In this document: in pieces, positions 43,601 to 52,752 of the stretch
Layout of the letters: each line of letters opens with the position of its first letter
How positions within the stretch are numbered: the stretch's first letter is position 1
Origin: Streptomyces antarcticus
Lineage (GTDB): Bacteria; Actinomycetota; Actinomycetes; Streptomycetales; Streptomycetaceae
NCBI RefSeq assembly: GCF_026627255.1
Contig: NZ_JAPNLM010000021.1
Coordinates: forward strand, 1 to 64,000
Length of the DNA stretch: 64,000 nucleotides
Direction of reading: 5' to 3'
Notes under the pieces: generated by a model
Database searches by the model: none
What the model was told of the DNA's origin: nothing
Seen by the model: only the letters and a program-made list of their open reading frames with translations
Made by a program: the position numbers and the translations under genes

Positions 43601-43990
43601 ATGAGCAAGCAGCCGAAGCCGTCCCAGCCCACCCACGGTGAGGGCCCGAGCCCTCACAAAGGCACGAACCAGCACGGCTGGTCGCCGGACGTGGACGAGA
43701 CCACCCAGCAGGACAACCCGAGTGCCCACCGGTCCTTCCACCCGGACGAGTACGCGCCGGCCAAGGGCCCCGGCCGGAAGGTTTCCAAGGAAGAAGCCGG
43801 CAATCCCCACGGCAAGCCCGTCAAGAGCCACGGCACCCGTGGTGAGGACCAGAGCAAGGGCTCCGAGGAGACGGGGATGCACGACACCGGCCCACGAGGC
43901 CGATCCCAGCGGCCCAGCGGAACGAAGGATGCTTCAGCCGCGACGGGTGTGGACCCCCAGGACCCGCCCGGCAAGCGCAGCGGCGGTTGA
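43601..43990 (+). CDS. Small hydrophilic disordered protein
   Basis: 129 aa, almost free of hydrophobic residues and rich in Gly, Pro, Lys, Ser and Asp: SKQPKPSQPTHGEGPSPHKG, FHPDEYAPAKGPGRKVSKEE, then GKPVKSHGTRGEDQSKGSEE. This composition resembles hydrophilin/LEA-like stress proteins, but that is only a compositional analogy. ATG 43601 has no clear ribosome site. Its codon use is normal for the host and it faces the stress-gene block at 44-48 kb. Confidence 0.55.
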   Translation: MSKQPKPSQPTHGEGPSPHKGTNQHGWSPDVDETTQQDNPSAHRSFHPDEYAPAKGPGRKVSKEEAGNPHGKPVKSHGTRGEDQSKGSEETGMHDTGPRGRSQRPSGTKDASAATGVDPQDPPGKRSGG

Positions 43991-44054
43991 GGCGGCGCCC
44001 GGGGCGGCTTGTCCGTAGGGGGGACCGGGGTTCCGCCCGGATCCTCCGTACCGT

Positions 44055-44096
44055 GCCACCGGCACCGGCACCGGCACCGGCACCGGCACCGGTGCC
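44055..44096. repeat. GGCACC hexanucleotide tract
   Basis: Five GGCACC units from 44061, followed by GGTGCC, its complement, in the 205-bp gap between the disordered-protein gene and the end of rheA. Non-coding. Confidence 0.9.
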
Positions 44097-44195
44097 GTCC
44101 TGTGCCCGTTCCTAGCCCGGCGGCACCGCCGCAACCCGGTGGGTACGTGTGGGTGGGCCGGGCGTGGCCCGGCAGCCGGTGATTCGCCGGTCCCG

Positions 44196-44858
44196 TCAGG
44201 TGCTGCGCTGCTCGTGGCTGTTCTGGCGGAGCTGGGCGGTGTGCCGGGTCATGTCGTCGATGCGGTCGGCGAGGGCCGAGTCCTCGGGGCGCAGGTGGGG
44301 TCGGGTGTCGGTCAGCGGCCGGACGAGACCGGCCGCATCGTTGTCGCCGAGCGCCCGGTCGAGGTCGCCGACGGCGTCGTGCGCGCTTGCGGGTAGGTCG
44401 GTGAGGGCCGTGATCTGGCCGGCGAGCCGTCGCAGGTCAGCGGCGTTGTCGCGGGCCCATGCGGTGACGGTCCGGTCGGCGGCGCGGGTGTCGCGGGTGG
44501 CCTGGACGCGCTGCTCGCCGGTTGAGCCGGCGGTTCCGGGGCGCAGGCGCAGGTAGCGGCGTTCGGCGGCCTGGCGGCTTGCGACTCCGAGGGGTCCGGC
44601 GAGGTCGGCCCAGCTCGCGCCGTGGCGGCGGGCCGTTTCGATCAGGCCGCTCTCCCAGCCTGCGAGCTCTTCGCGCACCTCGCGCAGTACCTGCAGCGCG
44701 GTGAGGGCCGGGTGGGGCCCCGGCTGGCTGTCCGGCTCGGCCGCTGGCGTTTCCACGGGGGAGCGCCGGGCGTCCCCGAGGGCCTGCCCGATGGTTTCCA
44801 GGGCGGCCGACGCGGCATGGAACGGCACTGGTGCGGCCGACTCGCTGACGTCATTCAC
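44196..44858 (-). CDS. rheA: Heat-sensing repressor of hsp18, RheA-like
   Basis: A 220-aa regulator divergent from hsp18. It matches the 'HSP18 transcriptional regulator' group by position, size and sequence type: a helical HTH-like central part (LIETARRHGASWADLAGPLG, VASRQAAERRYLRLRP) and helical flanks. In S. albus RheA represses hsp18 at low temperature and is itself the thermosensor. The inverted repeat it is reported to bind, TGTCATC-N5-GATGACA, is present exactly in the intergenic region. GTG 44858 with AAGGAGA upstream. Autoregulation is likely since the operator is shared. Confidence 0.85.
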   Translation of the reverse strand: MNDVSESAAPVPFHAASAALETIGQALGDARRSPVETPAAEPDSQPGPHPALTALQVLREVREELAGWESGLIETARRHGASWADLAGPLGVASRQAAERRYLRLRPGTAGSTGEQRVQATRDTRAADRTVTAWARDNAADLRRLAGQITALTDLPASAHDAVGDLDRALGDNDAAGLVRPLTDTRPHLRPEDSALADRIDDMTRHTAQLRQNSHEQRST

Positions 44859-44898
44859 GGCGTCTCCTTCACCCGTCACCGTCCAGGTGACATCTTTC

Positions 44899-44927
44899 TT
44901 GTCATCGTTTCGATGACATGCTACAAC
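44899..44927 (+). promoter_or_regulatory. hsp18 promoter with RheA operator
   Basis: TGTCATCGTTTCGATGACA (44900-44918) is a perfect dyad that equals the published RheA site TGTCATC-N5-GATGACA. It covers the -35 TTGTCA (44899) and spacer of a promoter with -10 TACAAC (44922), spacer 17. A weaker overlapping pair TGACA/TGTCA (44888-44904) lies on its left. Binding here would block hsp18 directly. Confidence 0.85.
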
Positions 44928-44985
44928 GGATGCACGTTGAAGCGCATTGGCAGTTTCTGCCCGAACCAACTGGAGGTGTTTCGCG

Positions 44986-45420
44986 ATGTTGATGCGCACT
45001 GACCCGTTCCGCGAGATGGACCGGATCGTCCAGCAGCTGTCGGGTGCGTCCGGGACCTGGTCGAAGCCGTCCGTCATGCCGATGGACGCCTACCGCGAGG
45101 GCGACGAGTACGTGATCGCCTTCGACCTTCCCGGCGTGAGCACCGAGGCGATCGACATCGACGTCGAGCGGAACATGCTGCGGGTGAAGGCCGAGCGCCG
45201 TCCGGCCGCGAAGGCGGACACCGTGCAGATGGAGCTCTCCGAGCGGCCCCTCGGTGTCTTCTCCCGCCAGGTCGTCCTCGCCGACACGCTCGACACCGAG
45301 CGCATCCGGGCCGACTACGACGCGGGTGTCCTGACCCTGCGCATCCCGATCGCCGAACGCGCCAAGCCGCGCAAGGTCAGCATCGGCCGTACAGACGGGC
45401 ACGAGCAGATCTCCGGCTGA
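44986..45420 (+). CDS. hsp18: Small heat-shock protein Hsp18 (Hsp20 family)
   Basis: A 144-aa alpha-crystallin chaperone that binds unfolding proteins. N-arm MLMRTDPFREMDRIVQQLSG, alpha-crystallin domain about 40-130 (MPMDAYREGDEYVIAFDLPG, IDIDVERNMLRVKAERRP, DTERIRADYDAGVLTLRIPI) and the C-terminal extension. The ATG at 44986 is favoured by GGAGG nine bases upstream; the longer open frame starts inside the promoter leader. Regulated by the RheA operator upstream. A DUF2267 gene follows on the same strand. Confidence 0.95.
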   Translation: MLMRTDPFREMDRIVQQLSGASGTWSKPSVMPMDAYREGDEYVIAFDLPGVSTEAIDIDVERNMLRVKAERRPAAKADTVQMELSERPLGVFSRQVVLADTLDTERIRADYDAGVLTLRIPIAERAKPRKVSIGRTDGHEQISG

Positions 45421-45570
45421 GCCCCCGCGCCGCCGGCGGAGGACGGGGAGGACCGGGTCCCGATCCCCCCTCCGGCACCCCGTCCTCCGCGTCTCCCAGT
45501 CCACCCACACAGCCACACACCCACCCCCCCCTCGTCCCCTACCCCCTCACTCCGTTCCGGAGGTGACGTG

Positions 45571-46080
45571 ATGCCGATCCGACACGAAGCGTTTCCGGCG
45601 CAGAAGGGCACCCGAAGCATCATGTACGACCGGCCTCGACCGGACAGGTCCGTCCCCGCCATGACCTTCGATCAGATGCTCGAACGCGTCCGCTACGAGG
45701 GCGCATACCCCACCCGTGAACGCGCCGCCGAAGCCGTCCGGGCGGTCCTCGCGGCCCTCGGCCGACAGATCGCCGGAGACGAACGCGTCAACCTCGCCCG
45801 GCGCCTGCCCCGTGAAGCGGCCCTCGCCCTGACCTCCACAGCTCCCGACGCCGAACAGCTCACCGGCTGGGGCTTCGTGAAGGACCTGGCCGCAGGAACC
45901 GGCGTCAGCCCGGCCGTCGCCCGCTGGAACACCGGCGCCGTATTCGCTCCCGTCGCCGCCCTCGCCGGCCCCGACCTCCTCGCCCGCATCCTCCAGCGGC
46001 TCCCCGACGGCTACGCCCTCCTCTTCGGACAGGCGCAACTGCCCCAGCCCCAGCCCCACCCCCAGCCCGCTTCCGTCTGA
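45571..46080 (+). CDS. DUF2267 protein
   Basis: A 169-aa protein with a DUF2267 domain at about 30-150: TFDQMLERVRYEGAYPTRER, AVLAALGRQIAGDERVNLAR and LPREAALALT, characteristic of the family; function unknown, often next to stress genes. The C-terminus is Pro/Gln-rich. GGAGG lies seven bases before ATG 45571. It follows hsp18 by 150 bp and may be read from the same heat-induced promoter. Confidence 0.85.
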   Translation: MPIRHEAFPAQKGTRSIMYDRPRPDRSVPAMTFDQMLERVRYEGAYPTRERAAEAVRAVLAALGRQIAGDERVNLARRLPREAALALTSTAPDAEQLTGWGFVKDLAAGTGVSPAVARWNTGAVFAPVAALAGPDLLARILQRLPDGYALLFGQAQLPQPQPHPQPASV

Positions 46081-46272
46081 TCGACCGACAGCACGCGGAC
46101 ATGCGGCGGGCCGGACCGTGTGGTGGGCGAAGCTGCACCAACACCTGTGGGGGGCTGAAAGAAGGAGCGACCGTCCATACGGTGGTCCATCAGGTGCGGA
46201 CCTTCGCGGCGGACGGAGCGTGTGGCTTTTCAGCCGTTTTTTCCGAGCTGGGAGCTTTCTCACCTGCGGACG

Positions 46273-46296
46273 GGTTCTTCCCTCCGCAGCGGGTAG
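46273..46296 (+). promoter_or_regulatory. Possible SigB-type stress promoter of the catalase
   Basis: GGTT, 14 bp, GGGTAG resembles the Streptomyces SigB-type consensus GNNT-N14-16-GGGTAC/T with one mismatch. It lies 142 bp before the catalase start in a 357-bp spacer (46081-46437) that has no gene. Suggestive only. Confidence 0.35.
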
Positions 46297-46437
46297 GCGG
46301 CGAACGCGGTGCCCGGCCGCTCGTTGCGCCGGGCAGGCGCCATGGCCCCCGTGAAGGGGCGTGACAACGCGAGCCCGCCCGAGCCCGTGGCTCTGCGGTC
46401 ATGACCGAGACGTTCCGCGGACCCTGAGGAGAGAAGC

Positions 46438-48678
46438 ATGAGCGCAGCACACGACAAAGCCACCACGGGTGCAGAGGGAGACGGGCTGCCGGGCAAGCCC
46501 GCGTCCGTGCCGCCGCCCGTGGCCGAGCCGATGCAGCCCGCAGAGCCGCTGCCGCCGAAGGCGGACCAGGAGGGGCCGGAGACCGTGAGCCCGACCGGTC
46601 AGGCCACCGGAGCCGAGCAGACACGCAGGGCACAGAGCGGCGCGTACCTCACCACCGCTCAGGGCGCGCGGCTGCCCGACACCGACCATTCCCTGAAGGC
46701 GGGGGCCCGCGGGCCGGTGCTGCTGCAGGACCACCACCTGCGCGAGAAGATCATGCACTTCGACCACGAGCGGATCCCGGAGCGGGTCGTCCACGCTCGC
46801 GGCGCCGCCGCGCACGGCGTATTCCAGGGCTACGGCACGGCCGGCGAGGTGTCCAAGGCCGCCTTCCTGGCCAAGGACGTGGAAACGCCGGTGTTCGTGC
46901 GGTTCTCCACCGTCCTCGGCTCGCGGGGCTCGGCGGACACCGTGCGCGACACCCGGGGATTCGCGACGAAGTTCTATACCGAAGAGGGCACCTTCGACCT
47001 GGTCGGCAACAACATCCCGGTGTTCTTCATCCAGGACGCGATCAAGTTCCCCGACGTCATCCACGCCGGCAAGCCGCATCCGGACCGGGAGATCCCCCAG
47101 GCGCAGAGCGCGCACGACACGTTCTGGGACTTCGTGTCCCTGCACACCGAGGCCACCCACCACACCCTCTGGAACATGTCGGACCGGGGCATCCCCCGGT
47201 CGTACCGGATGATGGAGGGCTTCGGCGTCCACACGTTCCGCCTCGTGAACGCGGCCGACGAGAGCGTGCTGGTGAAGTTCCACTGGAAGCCGAAGCTGGG
47301 CGTGCACTCCCTGGTGTGGGAGGAGGCCCAGCTGATCAACGGCATCGACCCCGACTTCCACCGCCGGGACCTGGCCGACGCCATCGAATCCGGCGCCTTC
47401 CCGCAGTGGGAGCTGGGCATCCAGGTCTTCCCCGACACCCCGGAGCAGACGTTCGAAGGGATCGACCTGCTCGACCCCACCAAGATCGTTCCGGAGGAGC
47501 TGGCCCCCGTGCAGCCCATCGGGCTGATGACCCTGAACGCCAACACGAAGAACTACTTCGCGGAAACCGAGCAGGTCGCCTTCCACCCCGGTCACCTCGT
47601 CCCCGGTATCGACGTCACCGACGATCCGCTGCTCGCCGGCCGGCTCTTCTCCTACCTCGACACCCAGATCAGCCGCCTCGGCGGCCCGAACTTCGGCCAG
47701 ATCCCCATCAACCGGCCGCACGCCCCCGTCAACGACATGCTCCGCGACGGCATGCACCAGACCGCCGTACACACCGGCGTGGCCCCGTACCACCCGAACA
47801 GCCTCGACGGCGGCTGCCCCTTCCTCGCCGGCGCCGACATGGGCGCGTTCATCGAGACGCCCGTGACAGTTCCCGCGGCGAGCAAGGTCCGTGAGGCGCC
47901 CGCCTCCTTCTCCGACCACTTCAGCCAGCCCCGCCTGTTCTGGCTCAGCATGACCCCGCCCGAGCGCGAGCACATCATCGCCGCCTACACCTTCGAACTG
48001 AACAAGTGCTACGAGCAGGCCATCAAGGAACGCACCCTTGAGGTCCTGGCGAACATCGATCCGCAGCTCTGCGAAGAAGTAGCCACCGGCCTCGGACTTC
48101 CCGCTCCCGCGGCCACCGTGCCGCTCGTCACCCCCGACCCCAGCCCCGCCCTCTCCCAGATGGGAGGCACCTGGCCCACGGACGGCCGCGTCATCGGCAT
48201 CATCGCCGACGCCGCCGCCGACCTGGACGGCGTACGAGCCGCACGGCAGGCCGTACTGGACGCCGGAATGGTCCCCCTCGTCATCGCCCCGACCGGAAGG
48301 ACCCTCGGCTCCGACGGCGACCCGGTCACGGTGCAGCGGACCTTCGCCACCGCCCGATCCGTCGAATACGACGCGCTGCTGCTCGCCGGAGCACCCCGGG
48401 CCGCCGCGGACGCCTACGGCGCCCGGGACGCCAAGGCCGGTACGGCCCAGCCCCCCGCGGCCTGCGACCCGCGCGTCCTGCTCCTCCTCACCGAGGCGTT
48501 CCGCCACGGCAAGGCCATCGGCGGCTGGAACGGCGCGGAGCACCTCCTCGAAACCACCGGCATCACCGCCGACGAACCCGGCGTCGCCCTCGGCGACAGC
48601 GCCGCCGCGGCCGTACAGGCGATCACCTCAGCCCTGGGCGAGCACCGCGCCTGGGACAGGTTCCCGCCCGCCCTCTGA
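46438..48678 (+). CDS. katE: Large-subunit catalase (HPII / KatE type)
   Basis: A 746-aa haem catalase that dismutates H2O2. A ~65-aa disordered N-terminus, then the core. The catalytic His119 is in ERVVHARGAAAHGVFQGY, the Asn in FDLVGNNIPVFFIQDAIKFP and the haem-ligand Tyr in RLFSYLDTQISRLG. The C-terminal part (about 590-735: VIGIIADAAADLDGVRAARQ) is the flavodoxin/GATase-like domain found only in large catalases. ATG 46438 with GAGGAGAGA upstream. Alone in its transcript, bounded by an 18-bp stem terminator. Fits the stress block with hsp18. Confidence 0.95.
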   Translation: MSAAHDKATTGAEGDGLPGKPASVPPPVAEPMQPAEPLPPKADQEGPETVSPTGQATGAEQTRRAQSGAYLTTAQGARLPDTDHSLKAGARGPVLLQDHHLREKIMHFDHERIPERVVHARGAAAHGVFQGYGTAGEVSKAAFLAKDVETPVFVRFSTVLGSRGSADTVRDTRGFATKFYTEEGTFDLVGNNIPVFFIQDAIKFPDVIHAGKPHPDREIPQAQSAHDTFWDFVSLHTEATHHTLWNMSDRGIPRSYRMMEGFGVHTFRLVNAADESVLVKFHWKPKLGVHSLVWEEAQLINGIDPDFHRRDLADAIESGAFPQWELGIQVFPDTPEQTFEGIDLLDPTKIVPEELAPVQPIGLMTLNANTKNYFAETEQVAFHPGHLVPGIDVTDDPLLAGRLFSYLDTQISRLGGPNFGQIPINRPHAPVNDMLRDGMHQTAVHTGVAPYHPNSLDGGCPFLAGADMGAFIETPVTVPAASKVREAPASFSDHFSQPRLFWLSMTPPEREHIIAAYTFELNKCYEQAIKERTLEVLANIDPQLCEEVATGLGLPAPAATVPLVTPDPSPALSQMGGTWPTDGRVIGIIADAAADLDGVRAARQAVLDAGMVPLVIAPTGRTLGSDGDPVTVQRTFATARSVEYDALLLAGAPRAAADAYGARDAKAGTAQPPAACDPRVLLLLTEAFRHGKAIGGWNGAEHLLETTGITADEPGVALGDSAAAAVQAITSALGEHRAWDRFPPAL

Positions 48679-48743
48679 CAGGTAGCCCACCCACCGGCCG
48701 CACCGCCCGCCAGCCGCTCCACCCACCGGCCGCTCCACCCCGA

Positions 48744-48796
48744 CCGCGCCCCACCCGTCGCAGCCGCCCTCCACGGCCGCGACGGGTGGGGCGCGG
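48744..48796 (+). terminator. 18-bp perfect stem-loop after katE
   Basis: CCGCGCCCCACCCGTCGC and its exact complement pair over 18 bp with a 17-base loop, 66 bp after the catalase stop. The remaining 250 bp to crtE show no other gene and should hold the crt promoter. Confidence 0.85.
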
Positions 48797-49046
48797 CGGC
48801 GTATGCGCGGGCGCGACCGAGTCGGTGCGCGGAAGTACGCCGGCACCGCTCGGAGGCGCTCGGCCCCGCCGCCGCTCGCGCCGTATCGATGCACCCATCG
48901 GGTGGACGGGCGCCGCCTGCTGTCTGAGTCCCTCCGCCCGCGGGGGACAAATGCCTCGCACGGTCCGGGGCCGCGGGAGAGCGCAGCCGTACGCCGGGTG
49001 GAAGCGGAACAGGTGGCAAGCACCACTTCACGACACGGAGGACTCT

Positions 49047-50258
49047 ATGCACGCGAAGTCGGTTGCCCGGCACCTCATCACCACCCCCCGCCGGCAGACC
49101 GCACAAGCCCCCCAGCCCACTGCCGCGGCAACCGTCGACGCCGACGTCACCCACGCCGTCACGGAGGAACTGGCGCGCTTGTGCGCCGAGTCCGTCGCGT
49201 ACAGCCGGTCCCTCGACCCGGTCTTCGCCACCGACGTCGCGGAGCGGCTGGCCGCCTTCACCCTCGGCGGCGGCTCGCGGATCCGCCCCCGATTCCTGTG
49301 GTGGGCCATGCGCGCCTGCGGCGGCACGGACAGCCACGCCGCCGGAGCGCTGCGCCTGGCCGCCGCGCTCGAACTCATCCAGAGCTGCGCCCTGGTCCAC
49401 GACGACGTCATGGACCAGTCGGCGGTACGCCGCGGCAGGCCCTCGTTCCACGCGCAGATCGCACTCCAGTTCCCGGCGAACACGTCCCCCGAGGAAGCGG
49501 GCCCGGCGCCGTTCGCCCAGTCAGTCGCGGTCCTCGCCGGAGACCTCGCCCTGTCCTGGGCCGACGACATCGTCGCCGGGACGGACCTCGACCCGCCCGT
49601 ACGCACCGACATCCTGCGGATCTGGCGGGCCATGCGGACGGAGATGGTCGCCGGGCAGTACCTCGACCTCCACGGCCAGGCGACCGCCACCCGCTCGGCC
49701 GCCCAGGCCATCCGCACCGTCTGCCTCAAGACGGCCCGCTACACCGTCGAACAGCCCCTGGCCCTGGGCGCCGCGCTGACCGGGACCGACGACACCACCC
49801 GCCGCTCCCTGGCCGCAGCCGGCCGGTGCGCCGGGATCGCCTTCCAGCTCCGCGACGACCTTCTGGGCGTGTTCGGCGACCCCGCGGTGACCGGCAAGCC
49901 CTCGGGAGACGACCTCCGCTCCGGCAAGGCGACGTACCTGCTCGCCCTCGCCCACGCGCGCGCCCGCGCCACCGGCGACACCGAGGTCATCGACCTCCTC
50001 CAGGCCTGCCGGGGCAGCGCCCCCCTCTCCGGCCCCGACCTCGCCTCGGTCCGTACGGCCCTTCACTCCACCGGGGCGCCCGCACACGTCGAGCGGCGCA
50101 TCGACCGCCTGGCACGCACCTGCGAACGCCACCTCGCCGCAGCCCGCCTGCACGGCCCCGCCGCCCGGCACCTGACCGAACTGCTCGGACAGGTCGCCTC
50201 GCCCCCACCGCACGACGACGCCGCCGGACCCGCCGCCCGCCGCGGAGGTGCCCGATGA
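49047..50258 (+). CDS. crtE: Geranylgeranyl diphosphate synthase
   Basis: A 403-aa polyprenyl synthase, first step of carotenoid synthesis from IPP/DMAPP. The first Asp-rich motif is in LVHDDVMDQSAVRRGRPSFH (D-D-x-x-D), the second in FQLRDDLLGVFGDP, with GKATYLL after it. The start at 49047 is favoured by GGAGG six bases upstream. First gene of the crtE-crtI-crtB-Rieske operon, in which every junction is an ATGA overlap, so the four genes are translated together. Confidence 0.95.
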   Translation: MHAKSVARHLITTPRRQTAQAPQPTAAATVDADVTHAVTEELARLCAESVAYSRSLDPVFATDVAERLAAFTLGGGSRIRPRFLWWAMRACGGTDSHAAGALRLAAALELIQSCALVHDDVMDQSAVRRGRPSFHAQIALQFPANTSPEEAGPAPFAQSVAVLAGDLALSWADDIVAGTDLDPPVRTDILRIWRAMRTEMVAGQYLDLHGQATATRSAAQAIRTVCLKTARYTVEQPLALGAALTGTDDTTRRSLAAAGRCAGIAFQLRDDLLGVFGDPAVTGKPSGDDLRSGKATYLLALAHARARATGDTEVIDLLQACRGSAPLSGPDLASVRTALHSTGAPAHVERRIDRLARTCERHLAAARLHGPAARHLTELLGQVASPPPHDDAAGPAARRGGAR

Positions 50259-51790
50259 GGACGGTCACCGGCCGCACCGATCACGTGGTCGTCATCGGCG
50301 CCGGCTTCGCCGGCCTCTCCGCCGCCCTCCACCTCCTCGGCGCCGGCCGCCGGGTCACCCTCGTCGAACGCGACCGCCTCCCCGGAGGCCGGGCCGGTCT
50401 CATCGAACGCGACGGCTACCGCTTCGACACCGGCCCCACCGTCCTGACCATGCCTCACCTGCTCGAGGAAGCCTTCGCCGCGGTCGGCCAGACGATGTCC
50501 GACCGGCTGACCCTGCATCCCCTGCACCCCGCCTACCACGCCCGGTTCGCGGACGGCAGCAGCCTCGACGTCCACACCGACGCCCAGGCCATGGAAGCGG
50601 AGATCGAACGCTTCGCCGGAGGCCGCGAAGCCGCCGGCTACCGCCGCCTGCGCCACTGGCTGCACGACCTGTACCGGGCGCAGATGGGCCGCTTCATCGA
50701 CACCAACTTCGACTCGCCCCTCTCCCTCCTGCACCCGGACCTGGCCCGCCTCGCCGCCCTGGGCGGATTCGGCCGCCTCCAGCCCGCCATCGGCCGGTTC
50801 ATCACCGACGAGCGGCTGCAGCGCGTCTTCTCCTTCCAGGCCCTGTACGCCGGCGTCCCGCCGGCCCGCGCGCTCGCCGCCTACGCCGTCATCGCCTACA
50901 TGGACACCATCGCCGGCGTGTACTTCCCCGAGGGCGGCATGCACGCCGTCCCCGCCGCGCTGGCCGCCGCCGCCACCGAGGCGGGCGCCACCGTCCACTA
51001 CGGGCAGAGCGTCACCCGCCTGGAGCGCACCGGCGACCGGATCACCGCCGTCGTCACCGACCGCCAGCGCATCCCCTGCGACGCGGTCGTCCTGACCCCG
51101 GACCTGCCCGTCTCCTACCGCCTGCTCGGCGCCCGCCCGCGCCGCCCGCTCGCCCTGCGCCACTCCCCGTCGGCCGTCGTCCTGCACGCCGGAACCGACC
51201 GGACCTGGCCGGACCTGGCCCACCACACGATCTCCTTCGGTGCCGCCTGGAAACAGACCTTCCGCGAACTCACCCGCACCGGCCGCCTGATGAGCGACCC
51301 CTCCCTCCTCATCACCCGGCCCACCTCCACCGACCCGGGCCTCGCCCCGCCCGGCAAGCACACCCACTACGTGCTCGCCCCCTGCCCCAACACCGCCGTC
51401 GGCCCTTCGGCCGCCTCCTGGAAAGACCTCGGCCCCCGTTACCGGGACAGCCTGCTGCGCGAACTGGAGCACCGCGGCCTGACCGGTTTCGCCGACGCCA
51501 TCGACACCGAGGTCCTGGTCACCCCCGCCGACTGGACCTCCCAGGGCCACGCTGCCGGCACCCCCTTCTCCGTCGCCCACACCTTCCCCCAGACGGGCCC
51601 CTTCCGGCCCCGCAACCTCGTACGCGGCACCGCCAACGCCGTACTCGCCGGCTGCGGCACCACCCCCGGCGTCGGCGTCCCCACCGTCCTGATCTCCGGC
51701 CGTCTCGCCGCCGCCCGCATCACCGGCCTGCCCGCGGGCCCCCGCACCACGGCGCCACTTCCCTCAGCGACGAAAGGCAGCCCCGCATGA
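50255..51790 (+). CDS. crtI: Phytoene desaturase
   Basis: A 511-aa FAD desaturase converting phytoene to lycopene. N-terminal FAD motif HVVVIGAGFAGLSAALHLLG, the GGRAG loop, and the C-terminal CrtI signature (VRGTANAVLAGCGTTPGVGV, then PTVLISGRLAA) are intact. ATG 50255 overlaps the crtE stop by four bases. The upstream open frame in this phase is antisense-like noise within crtE. Confidence 0.95.
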   Translation: MRTVTGRTDHVVVIGAGFAGLSAALHLLGAGRRVTLVERDRLPGGRAGLIERDGYRFDTGPTVLTMPHLLEEAFAAVGQTMSDRLTLHPLHPAYHARFADGSSLDVHTDAQAMEAEIERFAGGREAAGYRRLRHWLHDLYRAQMGRFIDTNFDSPLSLLHPDLARLAALGGFGRLQPAIGRFITDERLQRVFSFQALYAGVPPARALAAYAVIAYMDTIAGVYFPEGGMHAVPAALAAAATEAGATVHYGQSVTRLERTGDRITAVVTDRQRIPCDAVVLTPDLPVSYRLLGARPRRPLALRHSPSAVVLHAGTDRTWPDLAHHTISFGAAWKQTFRELTRTGRLMSDPSLLITRPTSTDPGLAPPGKHTHYVLAPCPNTAVGPSAASWKDLGPRYRDSLLRELEHRGLTGFADAIDTEVLVTPADWTSQGHAAGTPFSVAHTFPQTGPFRPRNLVRGTANAVLAGCGTTPGVGVPTVLISGRLAAARITGLPAGPRTTAPLPSATKGSPA

Positions 51791-52752
51791 CGCGACGCGA
51801 ACTCGACGCCGCCGCCATCACCGACCCCGCCCTGCGCGCCGCCTTCGACCGCTGCCGCCGTCTCAACGCCCGCCACGGCAAGACGTACTTCCTCGCCACC
51901 CGGCTGCTGCCCGCCTCCCGCCGCCCCGCCGTGCACGCCCTCTACGCCTTCGCCCGGCTCGCCGACGACATCGTCGACGACCTGGCCGCCCCCGCGGTGG
52001 CCGGCGACCGCGCCCAGCGGCTCCAGACGCTCTCGCGCGACCTCCACACGGCGATCACCGGCGGCACCGGCCACCATCCCGTCGTCACCGCCGTCGCCCA
52101 CACCGCGCACCACTACCGCATCCCCCACAGTCACTTCGACGACTTCCTCACCTCCATGCGCAGCGACCTCACCGTCACCGACTACGACACGCTGGACGCG
52201 CTGCGCGGCTACATGCACGGCTCCGCCGCCGTCATCGGCCTCCAAATGCTCCCCGTGCTGGGCCACACCGCCCCCCGCGACGAAGCCGCCCCGCACGCCG
52301 CCGCCCTCGGCGAGGCGTTCCAGCTCACCAACTTCATCCGCGATGTCGGCGAAGACCTCGACCGCGACCGCGTCTACCTGCCAGCCGACCTCCTCGCCGC
52401 CGAGGGCGTCGACCGCGACCTGCTGTTCTGGAGCAGACGCACCGGCCGCCGCGACCCGCGCATCACCCACGCCCTGCGCTCCGCGGCCGCCCTGGCCCGA
52501 CGTTTCTACGCGAGGGCGGAACCCGGCCTGAACATGCTCGAACCCCGCTCCCGGCCCTGCGTCCGCACCGCCTTCGTCCTCTACGGCGAGATCCTCGACG
52601 CCGTCGCCCGCGACGGGTACGCCGGCGTCCACCGCCGCTCCGCGGTCCCCCTCACCCGCAGGGCGGCCGTCGCCGCCGCCGGACTGGCCCGGATCGCGGC
52701 GGGCCGCCTGACAGCCCCCGCAGCCCCCGCCGCCAAGGAGACGGCCCGATGA
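51787..52752 (+). CDS. crtB: Phytoene synthase
   Basis: A 321-aa squalene/phytoene synthase joining two GGPP. Both Asp motifs are present: FARLADDIVDDLA (about 58) and NFIRDVGEDLDRDRVYLP (about 180-197). ATG 51787 overlaps the crtI stop. Third gene of the forward crt operon. Confidence 0.95.
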   Translation: MTRRELDAAAITDPALRAAFDRCRRLNARHGKTYFLATRLLPASRRPAVHALYAFARLADDIVDDLAAPAVAGDRAQRLQTLSRDLHTAITGGTGHHPVVTAVAHTAHHYRIPHSHFDDFLTSMRSDLTVTDYDTLDALRGYMHGSAAVIGLQMLPVLGHTAPRDEAAPHAAALGEAFQLTNFIRDVGEDLDRDRVYLPADLLAAEGVDRDLLFWSRRTGRRDPRITHALRSAAALARRFYARAEPGLNMLEPRSRPCVRTAFVLYGEILDAVARDGYAGVHRRSAVPLTRRAAVAAAGLARIAAGRLTAPAAPAAKETAR

